This document shows, piece after piece, positions 46,424-57,721 of a stretch of DNA of 64,000 nt. Location: contig NZ_CP090423.1 in the NCBI RefSeq assembly GCF_023518235.1, positions 3,291,001-3,355,000 of the forward strand, read 5' to 3'. Origin of the DNA: Stenotrophomonas maltophilia (GTDB lineage: Bacteria > Pseudomonadota > Gammaproteobacteria > Xanthomonadales > Xanthomonadaceae). Positions within the stretch are counted from its first letter, which is position 1, and the number at the start of each line of letters is the position of its first letter. A program made the position numbers and the translations under genes. The notes under the pieces were generated by a model. That model saw only the letters and a list, made by a program, of their open reading frames with translations, was not told where the DNA came from and did not search any database.

Positions 46424-47337
46424 AGGCCCGCCTGTGTCGGCGTGGTGCCGGCCTTGTCTGCGTGCTTGGCGCTGTTGGTTTCGACGGTCACGGTGGCGGT
46501 ACGGCCAGCGATCAGCTCCACGCCCTTGGGCACTTCATCGATGGCAATGCGCACCGGAATGCGTTGCGCCAGCCGCACCCAGTCGAAGGCCGGAGTCACG
46601 TTCGGCAGCAGGGTGCTGCCGTTGCTGCGATAGCGGTCCTCGATGCCGGCGGCGATGCTCTGGACATGGCCGTGCAGCGGTGCCGATTCACCCATCAGGC
46701 GGATGTCCACGCGCTGCCCCGGCGCCACGCCGCGCAGGCGGGTTTCCTCGAAGTAGCCATCGATGCGGAACGAACCAGTATCCAGCAGTGCCAGCACCGG
46801 CTTGCCGGCCACCACGTAGTCGCCCACGCGCATCGTGCGATCGCTGACCCGGCCATCGGCCGGCGCGCGCACTTCGGTGCGGCCAAGATTGAGCTCGGCC
46901 AGATCGACCGCGGCCTGTGCGGTAGCCAGCGCCGCCTGTGCGGCCTGCAGCTTGGCGCGGCGCACTTCGGCGTCTTCGGCAGCCACCAGATCCTGCAGGC
47001 TGCGGTCGCGGCCGATCTCGCGGCGCAGCTGCGCCACCGAGGCCTGGCGCTCGGCCAGGCTGGCCCGCGCCTGCTCCAGCGCGATGCGGTAGCGGGCGCG
47101 GTCGACGACGAACAGCAGGTCGCCCTTCTTCACCGCCTGGTTGTCGGCCACGTCCACCGTTTCCACCAGCCCGGACACGTCCGGCGCCACCTGCACCACA
47201 TCGGCGCCAACGTGGGCGTCGCGGGTCCACGGCTCATCCATGTAATAGACCCACAGCTGGCGCAGCACCAGCAGGGCGACGATCACCGCTGCGCTGGTCA
47301 GCAGTACGGGAAGGGCTTTCTTCACGATCTTGTTCAC
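46420..47337 (-). CDS. HlyD/AaeA-type periplasmic adaptor protein
   Basis: The 305-aa product has an N-terminal membrane anchor (LPVLLTSAAVIVALLVL), a biotinyl-lipoyl-like half (VAPDVSGLVETVDVADNQAVKKGD in part), a helical hairpin (about 85-155), the second lipoyl half (VRAPADGRVSDRTMRVG) and a beta-barrel domain. It bridges the FUSC pump and the outer-membrane channel. The chosen GTG start overlaps the stop of the DUF1656 gene by 4 bp; a longer frame from 47418 would lie inside that gene. The arrangement DUF1656-HlyD-FUSC mirrors aaeXAB of E. coli. Confidence 0.92.
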   Translation of the reverse strand: MNKIVKKALPVLLTSAAVIVALLVLRQLWVYYMDEPWTRDAHVGADVVQVAPDVSGLVETVDVADNQAVKKGDLLFVVDRARYRIALEQARASLAERQASVAQLRREIGRDRSLQDLVAAEDAEVRRAKLQAAQAALATAQAAVDLAELNLGRTEVRAPADGRVSDRTMRVGDYVVAGKPVLALLDTGSFRIDGYFEETRLRGVAPGQRVDIRLMGESAPLHGHVQSIAAGIEDRYRSNGSTLLPNVTPAFDWVRLAQRIPVRIAIDEVPKGVELIAGRTATVTVETNSAKHADKAGTTPTQAGL

Positions 47338-47543
47338 GATTGCATCCAACGCAGGAGGTGGAACAGCAGGCCAAGCACGATCCCGTACAGCGCCAGGTTG
47401 AACAGCGCCGGGTGCCATACATGGCGGTAGGCGCCGGCACGCTGCAGCAGCGCGTGCAGGCCGCTGTTGACCAGATAGGCCAACACCATCAACCCGAGCA
47501 GGGTCGGGACGAACACTCCGTGGAGACTGAATTCACCGGGCAT
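47334..47543 (-). CDS. DUF1656 (AaeX-like) small membrane protein
   Basis: The 69-aa product begins MPGEFSLHGVFVPTLLGLM and has two membrane segments, as in AaeX/YdhI proteins that accompany FUSC-type pumps. The ATG at 47543 is chosen; the upstream extension to 47603 is not conserved in this family. It overlaps the adaptor gene by 4 bp. Its exact role is not known, but it is almost always co-encoded with an HlyD-type adaptor and a FUSC protein. Confidence 0.88.
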   Translation of the reverse strand: MPGEFSLHGVFVPTLLGLMVLAYLVNSGLHALLQRAGAYRHVWHPALFNLALYGIVLGLLFHLLRWMQS

Positions 47544-47651
47544 CGGTAGGGGCGGGGACGAGGTGGGGGAGGGGAGGGACAACGAAACAACAGCAACGGG
47601 CAAAAGCCGCTGGCGTGTGCACGGCAGCGGCGGTGTTCGGGGGCAGTGCGC

Positions 47652-48107
47652 TTACGTGATGCGGTCGGCGGCCTCGGCCAGCAGGCGCCATGCCTTCAGC
47701 ACGGCGTGCAGTTCATCCATGGACAGTTCGCCGAAGACGTCCTGGCGCAGGCCGATCAACTGGTCTTCCAGCTCGCTGACCAGCGCCTGGCCGGCGTCGG
47801 TCAGCCACAACAGGTTGGCGCGGCGGTCGCTGGCATCGCTTTCGCGGCGGACCAGGTCGCTGGCGCACAGTTTGTCCAGCAGGCGCACCAGGGAAGGCCC
47901 CTCCATGCCCAGCTGCTGGGCCAGCGCCACCTGCCGGATGCCACCGCCGGAGCGGCCGATCATCAGCAGCGGCATGGTGCAGGCGGTGGAGATGCCGTAG
48001 CTGCCGAGCCGGCTGTCGGCCAGGCGCTGCCACTGCCGCCCTGCGTACAGCAGGCCGGAGCTGAGCTGCATCTGCAGCACGGTGCGCTCGTCGAGGGGTC
48101 GGTCCAT
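47652..48107 (-). CDS. MarR family transcriptional regulator
   Basis: The 151-aa product is a winged-helix MarR-type repressor, with the recognition region VALAQQLGMEGPSLVRLLDKLCASDLVRRESDASDRRANLLWLT (parts quoted) and C-terminal dimer helices. The ATG at 48107 is chosen over an upstream in-frame ATG because the operator-like inverted repeat lies directly before it. It is first in the efflux operon, 108 bp ahead of the DUF1656 gene. It most likely represses itself and the pump and is released by aromatic ligands, as MarR-type proteins do. Confidence 0.93.
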   Translation of the reverse strand: MDRPLDERTVLQMQLSSGLLYAGRQWQRLADSRLGSYGISTACTMPLLMIGRSGGGIRQVALAQQLGMEGPSLVRLLDKLCASDLVRRESDASDRRANLLWLTDAGQALVSELEDQLIGLRQDVFGELSMDELHAVLKAWRLLAEAADRIT

Positions 48108-48115
48108 AAGATATA

Positions 48116-48144
48116 GATAGGATACTACTAATTTCATTCCTATC
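48116..48144. promoter_or_regulatory. Inverted repeat, candidate MarR operator
   Basis: GATAGGA (48116-48122) and TCCTATC (48138-48144) are perfect 7-bp inverted arms separated by 15 bp of AT-rich sequence, 8 bp upstream of the marR-type ATG. The position fits an autoregulatory operator overlapping the promoter of the efflux operon. Confidence 0.6.
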
Positions 48145-48213
48145 AATAGTTTTTGCTGAATGGGCTGTGTGTGTTGAGGAAGGCGTTGCGCCTGCCTGCT
48201 GTCGGGTGGGGCA

Positions 48214-48311
48214 GCGGGGGCCGGACGGTGCAGGACACGCCGCAAGTACGTCCCTGTAGGCTCGGCCGCGGCATCCATGCCGCGGACGGTCCTGCACCGC
48301 CCGACCCCCGC
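48214..48311. repeat. Composite palindrome A (23-bp arms)
   Basis: The arms 48214-48236 and 48289-48311 are inverted copies (GCGGGGG..CGG.CGGTGCAGGAC) with two mismatches. Inside lies a perfect hairpin CCGCGGCATCCATGCCGCGG at 48266-48285 and the sequence GTACGTCCCTGTAGGCTCG. The same layout recurs, reversed, at 48522-48615. Confidence 0.7.
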
Positions 48312-48365
48312 GGCCCGCCCATCACCGTGCGAGCGCGGTGGGTTGGCTCTCTAAAGGCAAGAGCG

Positions 48366-48434
48366 GTAGCGCCGGGCCATGCCCGGCGGCTCCTGGTCGC
48401 ACCGCTTGGCTCGCCGGGCATGTCCCGGCGCTAC
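48366..48434. repeat. SMAG-type palindromic repeat
   Basis: The element is led by GTAG and ends in CTAC. Its two hairpins, GCCGGGCCATGCCCGGCGGC and GCCGGGCATGTCCCGGC, face each other. Confidence 0.7.
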
Positions 48435-48521
48435 CGGTGCGCTCGCCGCAGCCATGAACCCCAGCTTTTGAGCCCGCTTTCGAGCGGTCCGGCCGCGCCC
48501 GCAGGAAACCGTCAGGGAGGG

Positions 48522-48615
48522 GGAGAGGGGGCTGCGCAGGACCGTTGGCGCCATGGATGGCGCCATCGAGCCCCCAGGGACGGGTTCACGGCGTGTCCTG
48601 CGCAGCCCCCTCTCC
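48522..48615. repeat. Composite palindrome B (21-bp arms)
   Basis: The arms 48522-48542 and 48595-48615 are perfect inverted 21-bp copies (GGAGAGGGGGCTGCGCAGGAC). Inside is a GGCGCCATGGATGGCGCC hairpin (48547-48564) and CGAGCCCCCAGGGACG, which read in reverse matches the CGTCCCTG..GGCTCG of element A. It is therefore a second copy in the opposite orientation. Confidence 0.7.
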
Positions 48616-48733
48616 TCCTCCAAACCGATAGCAACGACGCGCCAGCAACGACCCCCCGATGAACCGTCCCCACAGGACGACCCACCCCCCGGTCGGGTAC
48701 GATGCTCGCCCCCCGTTCGGGACGCTGTACGCA

Positions 48734-51615
<2,882 letters not shown>

Positions 51616-51631
51616 GAGACCCGACCATCGC

Positions 51632-54600
51632 ATGGCTATCTCCAAGCACACTCCCGCCCTGTTCAACGAAGGCCTGCCGGACCCGCGCCTGCAGCAGTTC
51701 CGCATGCGCCGCCTGCAGGTGCACAACTGGGGCACCTTCAACGGCCTGACCGAAGTGCCGATCGCCGAGCGCGGTTTCCTGTTTGTCGGCCGTTCCGGCT
51801 CGGGCAAGTCGACCCTGCTCGATGCCATGTCCGCGCTGCTGACGCCGCCGGCCATCGTCGATTTCAACGCCGCCGCGCGTGAAGCCGAGCGCAGTGGCCG
51901 CGACCGAAACCTGGTGTCCTATGTGCGTGGCGCCTGGGCCGACCAGCAGGACAGCGGCACCGGCGAGATCGCCACCCAGTACCTGCGCAAGGGTGCCACC
52001 TGGACCGCACTGGTGCTGGAGTACCGCGCTGGCGATGGCCGCGTGGTCAGCCTGGTGCGCCTGCTGTGGATCTCCGGCAACGGCACCTCGGCCGGTGACG
52101 TGCGCAAGCACTACATGATCGCCGAGCGTCCGTTCGACATCGCCAAGGACCTCGGCGGCTTCGACCTGGACCTGCGCAAGCTCAAGCAGAAGCTGGCCGA
52201 CCTGCACCACTTCGACACCTTCTCCGGTTACGCCGAGCGCTTCCGCGACCTGCTCGGCATCGACAACGAGATGGCGCTTCGCCTGCTGCACAAAACGCAG
52301 TCGGCCAAGAACCTGGGCGACCTCAACGTCTTCCTGCGCGACTTCATGCTCGACACGCCGAAGACCTTTGACGCCGCCGAGCGCCTGGTCAGCGACTTCG
52401 CCGAGCTCGATGGCGCGCACCAGGCCGTGGTCACCGCGCGCCGCCAGGTGGAGACCCTGCTGCCGGCACGCGCCTACTACAACGACCTGAAGAGCATGCA
52501 TCGCCAGCGCGGCGACGACGAAGCGCTGAAGCTCGGCGTCGACAGCTTCCGCGAAAGCCGTCGCCAGGCGCTGATTGAAGCGCGCCTGCGCGAGATGGAC
52601 GTGCGCGACCGCGGCCTGCTCGGCGAAGAAGCCCAGCGCCGTGCCGCACTCGACAACCACACCGAACGCCTGGCCGAACTGGAACTGCAGCGTCGCCAGC
52701 AGGGCGGAGAGCGCATCGAGGAACTGGAGCGCGAGCAGGGCCGCGCCGAGGCCGAGCGCGACCGCCGCCAGGCCAAGCGCGAACAGGCTCGCGAGGCCGC
52801 ACAGCAGCTGCAGGCCGAGCTGCCCGACGATGCCCACGGCTTCGCCGAGCTGGTCGAGCGCGCGCAGAACGAACTGCAGGACCGCCAGCGCGCCTCGGCG
52901 GCACTGGACGATGCCATCAGCGACCGGCTGGGCGGCAAGCGCGATGACGAGCGCCGCTTCGGTGAAGTGCGCCTTGAGCTGGAGGCGATGCAGCGCACGC
53001 CGTCCAACATTCCTGCGCCGATGCAGAAGCTGCGCGCGCGCCTGGCCGAGGAAACCGGCATCGCCGAAGCGGCGTTGCCGTTCGTCGGCGAGCTGATCCA
53101 GGTCCGCTCGGAAGAACAGGGCTGGCAGGGCGCCATCGAACGTGTGCTGGGTGGCTTTGCGCTGTCGCTGCTGGTCGATGACAAGCACTACAACGAGGTG
53201 GCCGAGTGGGTGAATCGTACTCACCTGGGCATGCGCTTCACTTATTACCGCGTACGCCGCAACGATGAAGCGTTCGCCCGCGAGCCGTCGGCCAAGTCGC
53301 TGCTGCACAAGCTGGAGCTGCGCGACCACGTGTTCGAAGGCTGGCTGCGCCGTGAACTCGGCAAGCGCTTCGACTACGAGTGCGTGGATGCCAAGCAGCT
53401 GCGCAACGTCGACCGCGGCATCACCCGCGAAGGCCAGGTCAAGCATCCCGGTGACCGCTTCGAGAAGGACGACCGCAGTGCCGTGGGTGACCGCCGTCGC
53501 TGGATCCTCGGCTTCAACAACCACGACAAGGTCGGCGCCTTCGAGCGCGAAGCGCAGGAACTGGCCAAGCGCATCGCCGGCTGCGAGACCGACATCGCGC
53601 GCCTGCGTGGCCAGCGTGACCGCGACAACGAACGTCGCCTGGCCTGCCACGAGCTGGTCAGCATCAACTGGAACGAGATCGACATCGCCGCCCCGCAGCA
53701 GCGCCTGAGCGATATCGAAGCGACCCTGCGCGATCTGCGCGAAGGCAACGCCGACCTGGCCAAGCTGGCCAAGCAGATCGACGCGGTGCGCGCCGATATC
53801 GAGCAGTCGCGCCGCACCTATGAAGACGTCCGCGTCGAGCGTGGCCAGCTGGTCAAGGAACGCGATCGGCTCGACCGCGCGCGCCAGCAGAGCCGTGCGC
53901 TGGTGCTGCCGACCCTGGCCCAGGAGCAGGAAGCCGGCCTGGCCGAGCGCCTGCAGGAGCAGGGCCCGCTCAGCCTGGAAACGCTGGAGGCGCACATGCG
54001 CCAGGTCAGCAATGCACTGAACGAGCAGCTGTCATCCTCGCAGCAGGACCTGAACCGCATCGAGAACCAGCTGGTCGGTTGCTTCCGTCGCTTCATCCAG
54101 CAATGGCCGGAGGAATCGGGCGACTTCACCGTGTCGGTGGCCTCGGCCGAGGACTTCCTGGCCCGCCTCGAGCGCCTGGAACGCGACGGCCTGCCGCAGC
54201 ACGAAGAGCGCTTCTTCGATCTGCTGCAGAACCAGAGCAAGAACAACCTGCTGGCGCTGCAGCGCCACAGTGCCGAGGCCCGCAAGTCGATCGGCCAGCG
54301 CCTGGACGAAGTGAACGCCAGCCTGGAACAGGTGCCGTTCAACCGTGGCACGCTGCTGACCATCGAGCTGAGCGACCGTCGCCTGCCGGAAGTCGGCGAG
54401 TTCCAGCAGCAGCTGCGCGAGGTGCTGTCACAGCAGCAGACTGAACAGCGCGAGCTGGCCGAATCGCAGTTCACCGTGCTGCGCCAGCTGGTCAACCGCC
54501 TCGGCTCGCAGGAAGGCGAGGACAAGCGCTGGCGTGAACTGGTGCTGGACGTGCGCATGCACGTGGAGTTCATCGGCGTCGAGCTGGACGCGGAAACGCG

Positions 54601-55012
54601 CCAGCAGGTCGAGATCTACCGCAGCGGCGCCGGCAAGTCCGGTGGCCAGCGCCAGAAGCTGGCCACCACCTGCCTGGCCGCCGCGCTGCGCTACCAGCTC
54701 GGCGGTGCCGACAGCCAGCTGCCCAGCTACGCCGCGGTGGTGCTCGACGAAGCGTTCGACAAGGCCGATAACGAGTTCACCGCGCTGGCGATGAACATCT
54801 TCGACAACTTCGGCTTCCAGATGGTGGTCGCCACCCCGCTGAAGTCGGTGATGACGCTGGAACCGTTCATCGGCGGCGCCTGCTTCGTCGAGATCAGCGG
54901 CCGTCACGACTCCGGCGTGCTGCTGATCGAGTACGACGAAGAAGGCAAGCGCCTGAAGCTGCCCGAGCGCAGCCGCCAGCAGGCCAGCGAACCGGAAGAA
55001 GCCGAGGCCTGA
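51632..55012 (+). CDS. jetC: SMC-like ATPase, JetC/MksB-type
   Basis: The 1126-aa protein is an SMC-type ATPase. It has Walker A GRSGSGKSTLLDAMSALL near residue 52, a long coiled coil (about 230-460), a hinge-like region (about 460-560, with IQVRSEEQGWQGAIERVLGGFALSLLVDD in part), a return coiled coil, and at the C-terminus the ABC signature KSGGQRQKLA (about 1000) and Walker B VVLDEAFDKAD (about 1035). It should pair with the two upstream products as a DNA loop extruder. Walker and signature residues look intact. It is the last gene of the operon: no JetD/MksG nuclease gene follows, and a SMAG pair lies beyond it. Confidence 0.92.
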   Translation: MAISKHTPALFNEGLPDPRLQQFRMRRLQVHNWGTFNGLTEVPIAERGFLFVGRSGSGKSTLLDAMSALLTPPAIVDFNAAAREAERSGRDRNLVSYVRGAWADQQDSGTGEIATQYLRKGATWTALVLEYRAGDGRVVSLVRLLWISGNGTSAGDVRKHYMIAERPFDIAKDLGGFDLDLRKLKQKLADLHHFDTFSGYAERFRDLLGIDNEMALRLLHKTQSAKNLGDLNVFLRDFMLDTPKTFDAAERLVSDFAELDGAHQAVVTARRQVETLLPARAYYNDLKSMHRQRGDDEALKLGVDSFRESRRQALIEARLREMDVRDRGLLGEEAQRRAALDNHTERLAELELQRRQQGGERIEELEREQGRAEAERDRRQAKREQAREAAQQLQAELPDDAHGFAELVERAQNELQDRQRASAALDDAISDRLGGKRDDERRFGEVRLELEAMQRTPSNIPAPMQKLRARLAEETGIAEAALPFVGELIQVRSEEQGWQGAIERVLGGFALSLLVDDKHYNEVAEWVNRTHLGMRFTYYRVRRNDEAFAREPSAKSLLHKLELRDHVFEGWLRRELGKRFDYECVDAKQLRNVDRGITREGQVKHPGDRFEKDDRSAVGDRRRWILGFNNHDKVGAFEREAQELAKRIAGCETDIARLRGQRDRDNERRLACHELVSINWNEIDIAAPQQRLSDIEATLRDLREGNADLAKLAKQIDAVRADIEQSRRTYEDVRVERGQLVKERDRLDRARQQSRALVLPTLAQEQEAGLAERLQEQGPLSLETLEAHMRQVSNALNEQLSSSQQDLNRIENQLVGCFRRFIQQWPEESGDFTVSVASAEDFLARLERLERDGLPQHEERFFDLLQNQSKNNLLALQRHSAEARKSIGQRLDEVNASLEQVPFNRGTLLTIELSDRRLPEVGEFQQQLREVLSQQQTEQRELAESQFTVLRQLVNRLGSQEGEDKRWRELVLDVRMHVEFIGVELDAETRQQVEIYRSGAGKSGGQRQKLATTCLAAALRYQLGGADSQLPSYAAVVLDEAFDKADNEFTALAMNIFDNFGFQMVVATPLKSVMTLEPFIGGACFVEISGRHDSGVLLIEYDEEGKRLKLPERSRQQASEPEEAEA

Positions 55013-55033
55013 CCCGGCCGGTTGAACGGGAAT

Positions 55034-55095
55034 GCCGGCCAGCGGCCGGCACTACCGCGGGGTGGGTTCATGACCCGTGCCGGCCGCTGGCCGGC
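55034..55095. repeat. SMAG-type repeat pair
   Basis: Two GCCGGCCAGCGGCCGGC-type hairpins in opposite orientation, with CTAC beside the first, fill the gap between the jetC-like gene and the convergent TSUP gene. Confidence 0.7.
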
Positions 55096-55106
55096 AACAC
55101 CCCTCA

Positions 55107-55892
55107 TCAACCGCGCAACGTATCCCACGCCATCCGCGCGATCAGCACCACCACCAGGCCCACGAACAGCTTGCGGATGAAGGGCGTGCCGCCCTTCAGT
55201 GCCAACCGCGTGCCCACCACCGAACCGATGATGTTGGCCGCCGCCATCGGCAGCGCGAACAGCCACAGGATGTTGCCGGTCGGCACGAAGAACGAGATCG
55301 CTGCCATGTTGGTGGCCAGGTTCACCACCTTCGACGCGGCTGAGGCGCGGAGGAAATCCAGCCCGAAGAAGCGCACGAACAGGAAGATCAGGAAACTGCC
55401 CGTACCCGGCCCGAAGAAGCCATCGTAGAAGCCGATCGCCGCACCGATGGCCAGCGCGATGGCCAGCTCGCGGCGGCCGATCTGCTGGGGCCGGTGCAGC
55501 GCGCCGAAATCCTTCTTCCACAGCGTGTAGGCCAGCATCGCGATCAGCAGCACCAGCACCAGCGGGCGCACCGCGTCCTTGGGCAGCAGGCTCACCGCCG
55601 TGGCGCCGGCGAAGGAAAACACGAAGGCCGTACCCGCCGCGAACAGCACCGGCTTCCACGGGAAACGCACGTTGCGCGCATAGCGCCACGCCGCCGCACC
55701 GGTGCCGAACATCGAGCTGAACTTGTTGGTGCCGAACAGCATCGCCGGCGTCTGCTGCGGCAGCACCGTGAACAGGCCCGGCAGCTGCACCAGCCCACCG
55801 CCACCGACGGCGGCATCGACCAGGCCGGCGATGAACGCGATCACCACCAGCCACCACAACTCAGGGGGAACCAGTTCCAGCACGGCGATCAA
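55107..55892 (-). CDS. TSUP family transporter (TauE/SafE-type)
   Basis: The 261-aa product has about eight hydrophobic segments and the start [20 protein letters not shown], typical of TSUP (formerly DUF81) permeases that export sulfite, sulfoacetate or similar organosulfur anions. A second family motif appears as [18 protein letters not shown] in the second half, the internal repeat. The ATG at 55892 is the natural start. It is convergent with the JetABC-type operon and divergent from the YchJ-like gene. The substrate is not evident. Confidence 0.88.
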   Translation of the reverse strand: MIAVLELVPPELWWLVVIAFIAGLVDAAVGGGGLVQLPGLFTVLPQQTPAMLFGTNKFSSMFGTGAAAWRYARNVRFPWKPVLFAAGTAFVFSFAGATAVSLLPKDAVRPLVLVLLIAMLAYTLWKKDFGALHRPQQIGRRELAIALAIGAAIGFYDGFFGPGTGSFLIFLFVRFFGLDFLRASAASKVVNLATNMAAISFFVPTGNILWLFALPMAAANIIGSVVGTRLALKGGTPFIRKLFVGLVVVLIARMAWDTLRG

Positions 55893-55964
55893 TCAAGGTG
55901 GGGGCGCGACAGCATACGCCTATCGGTGATGGATGCTGGCCGCGTCCCGCGCGACAATGCCGGC

Positions 55965-56357
55965 ATGAGCCGAACGCCTGCCGATCCCTGCCCCTGTGGC
56001 CTGCCCGCCGACTATGCCGCCTGCTGCGGCCGCTTCCATGCCGGCGCGGCCGCACCCGATGCCGAGCGGCTGATGCGCTCGCGCTACAGCGCCTACGTGC
56101 GCGGCCTGGCCGACTACCTGCGCCAGACCTGGCACCCGGACACCCGGCCTGCCGAGTTGTCGCTGCAGGATGCGCTCGGCCAGCGCACGCAGTGGCTGGG
56201 CCTGACCGTGCACGAACATACGGTTACCGGTGCCGACAGTGCCGAGGTGCGCTTCACCGCCCGCTATCGGGTCGGCGGCGGCAGCGCGGTGAAGATGACC
56301 GAGCACAGCCGCTTCCGGCAGATCGACGGCCGCTGGTACTACCTCGACGCGGTCTGA
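55965..56357 (+). CDS. YchJ-like (UPF0225) SEC-C motif protein
   Basis: The 130-aa product begins [21 protein letters not shown], a SEC-C zinc motif, followed by the YchJ NTF2-like domain with [23 protein letters not shown] and VEFTARYR-type and [17 protein letters not shown] segments (parts quoted). The function of YchJ is not known; a role near SecA or proteolysis was suggested for other SEC-C proteins. There is no Shine-Dalgarno sequence; GACAAT (55952-55957) ends 7 nt before the ATG, so the mRNA may be leaderless. The 3' end overlaps the convergent GGDEF gene by 19 bp. Confidence 0.88.
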   Translation: MSRTPADPCPCGLPADYAACCGRFHAGAAAPDAERLMRSRYSAYVRGLADYLRQTWHPDTRPAELSLQDALGQRTQWLGLTVHEHTVTGADSAEVRFTARYRVGGGSAVKMTEHSRFRQIDGRWYYLDAV

Positions 56358-57634
56358 GCGTCCGCCGACGCGTGCACCTGGTTGCGGCCGGCGCCCTTGG
56401 CCGCATACAGCGCCTGGTCGGCGGCCTTGACCACCGCCAACGGACGCGGGTCGGTGCGGCTGTCGGCCAGCCCGATGCTCACCGTCACCTGCACCACCTG
56501 GCCGCTGCCACCGCGTCCGCGCTGCTGGCGCCCGGCCTCGTCGTCACGGCTGCGCGTACTGCGGTCACGCAGCTGCATTCGGGTGTCTTCGATACGCTGC
56601 CGCAAGGCCTCCACTGCATCCACGCAGGCCGCCGCCGGGCGGTCCAGGAACACTACCGCAAACTCTTCGCCCCCGTAGCGGAACGCCTGGCCGCCGTCGC
56701 CCACCCGCGCCAACCGCGAGGCCACCAGGCGCAGTACATCGTCACCGGTATCGTGGCCATGGGTATCGTTGAATGATTTGAAATGGTCCACGTCCACCAT
56801 CGCGATGCTGAAGGTGCCGCGCGCCCGCTGCAGGGTCTGGTTGAACGCGCGCCGCCCGGGCAGGCCGGTCAGCTCGTCGCGGAAGGCCATGTGGAAGAAT
56901 TCCTGCAGCATCGCGCCCAGCATCAGCAGCAACGCGGCACTGCTCAGCGCGGGCAGCAGCACCGGCTGCAGGAACACCCGCGGCAGCATCCACCACAGGC
57001 ACAGCAGGGCCAGCAGCATGGCCGTGTGCAATGGTCGCGGGTATCGCCATGCGTGCCAGGCCAGCGCGGCGGTGGCCAGCAGGAACAGCAGGGCCGGCAG
57101 CTGCGCCAGCGCGTTCCAGCTGGCCGGGATCCAGGCCCAGTGACGGTCAGACAGAAGATCGTGCATCCCGCGTGGCTGCTGCACCGCAAGCAGCAGGAAG
57201 ATCATCAGCGCCACACCCCACACCACGCCGCGCAGCAGCAGATCGTGACGACGGCGTCCGCGTTCGGGCCATAGTGCCAGCCCGCCGAACAGCAGCGGCA
57301 CCCATGCTGAGACGGCGTGGAAGCGCAGAGGGGTCAACGGGTCGACATGACCACGGCGCAGGTAGCCGCCGACATCCTGGTGCAGCAGAGCGAACACCAG
57401 CGCCACCACCAGCAGCAGGCACAGCGTGCGCATCTGGTGGTAGAGCAGGGCCAGACCTGCACCGAGACAGGCCAGCAGCCAGGGCAGGATGCGCTGCGCC
57501 GGGCTGGCCACGTCCTCGATGCCCAGCGCCATCCACAGCACCAGCACGACCAGCACGGCGGGCAGCACGAACAGGTAATGCGCAGGCTGGCGGAGCGGAT
57601 GCAGGGGCACGCAGGAAGTCCAGTGCGGTGACAA
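56339..57634 (-). CDS. Membrane-bound diguanylate cyclase (GGDEF)
   Basis: The product makes cyclic di-GMP from two GTP. Its 431 residues have six to seven membrane helices (about 20-215) and a C-terminal GGDEF domain (about 240-420) with [24 protein letters not shown] and the active-site RYGGEEF near 318. The motif is intact, so the enzyme should be active. No RxxD I-site is evident four residues before GGEEF. The start is uncertain: TTG at 57634 or GTG at 57610; neither has a strong ribosome-binding site. It overlaps the YchJ-like gene at its 3' end and is divergent from egtB. Confidence 0.88.
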   Translation of the reverse strand: MSPHWTSCVPLHPLRQPAHYLFVLPAVLVVLVLWMALGIEDVASPAQRILPWLLACLGAGLALLYHQMRTLCLLLVVALVFALLHQDVGGYLRRGHVDPLTPLRFHAVSAWVPLLFGGLALWPERGRRRHDLLLRGVVWGVALMIFLLLAVQQPRGMHDLLSDRHWAWIPASWNALAQLPALLFLLATAALAWHAWRYPRPLHTAMLLALLCLWWMLPRVFLQPVLLPALSSAALLLMLGAMLQEFFHMAFRDELTGLPGRRAFNQTLQRARGTFSIAMVDVDHFKSFNDTHGHDTGDDVLRLVASRLARVGDGGQAFRYGGEEFAVVFLDRPAAACVDAVEALRQRIEDTRMQLRDRSTRSRDDEAGRQQRGRGGSGQVVQVTVSIGLADSRTDPRPLAVVKAADQALYAAKGAGRNQVHASADAQTASR

Positions 57635-57721
57635 CGCGGCCGCAGCACTGCCGTTAGCGGCGTTGACGCACGCTTCTTGAATGCGAGCCGGTCATCCATG
57701 TGAACGCGGTGACGCCAGACC

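Larger units (their letters stand above)
48145..48733. other. Gene-free region holding three palindromic elements before folE
   Basis: No gene is supported in this stretch. It contains a composite palindrome with 23-bp arms (48214-48311), a SMAG element (48366-48434) and a second composite palindrome with 21-bp arms (48522-48615) in the opposite orientation. The folE promoter should be near its right end, where TACGAT (around 48699) could be a -10 element. Confidence 0.7.

Noticed and set aside
48108..48733. A regulatory RNA or small gene between the MarR-type gene and folE
   Set aside because: The region is explained by three palindromic elements. The open frames here are shadows of those palindromes, and no promoter-terminator pair for an RNA gene is evident.
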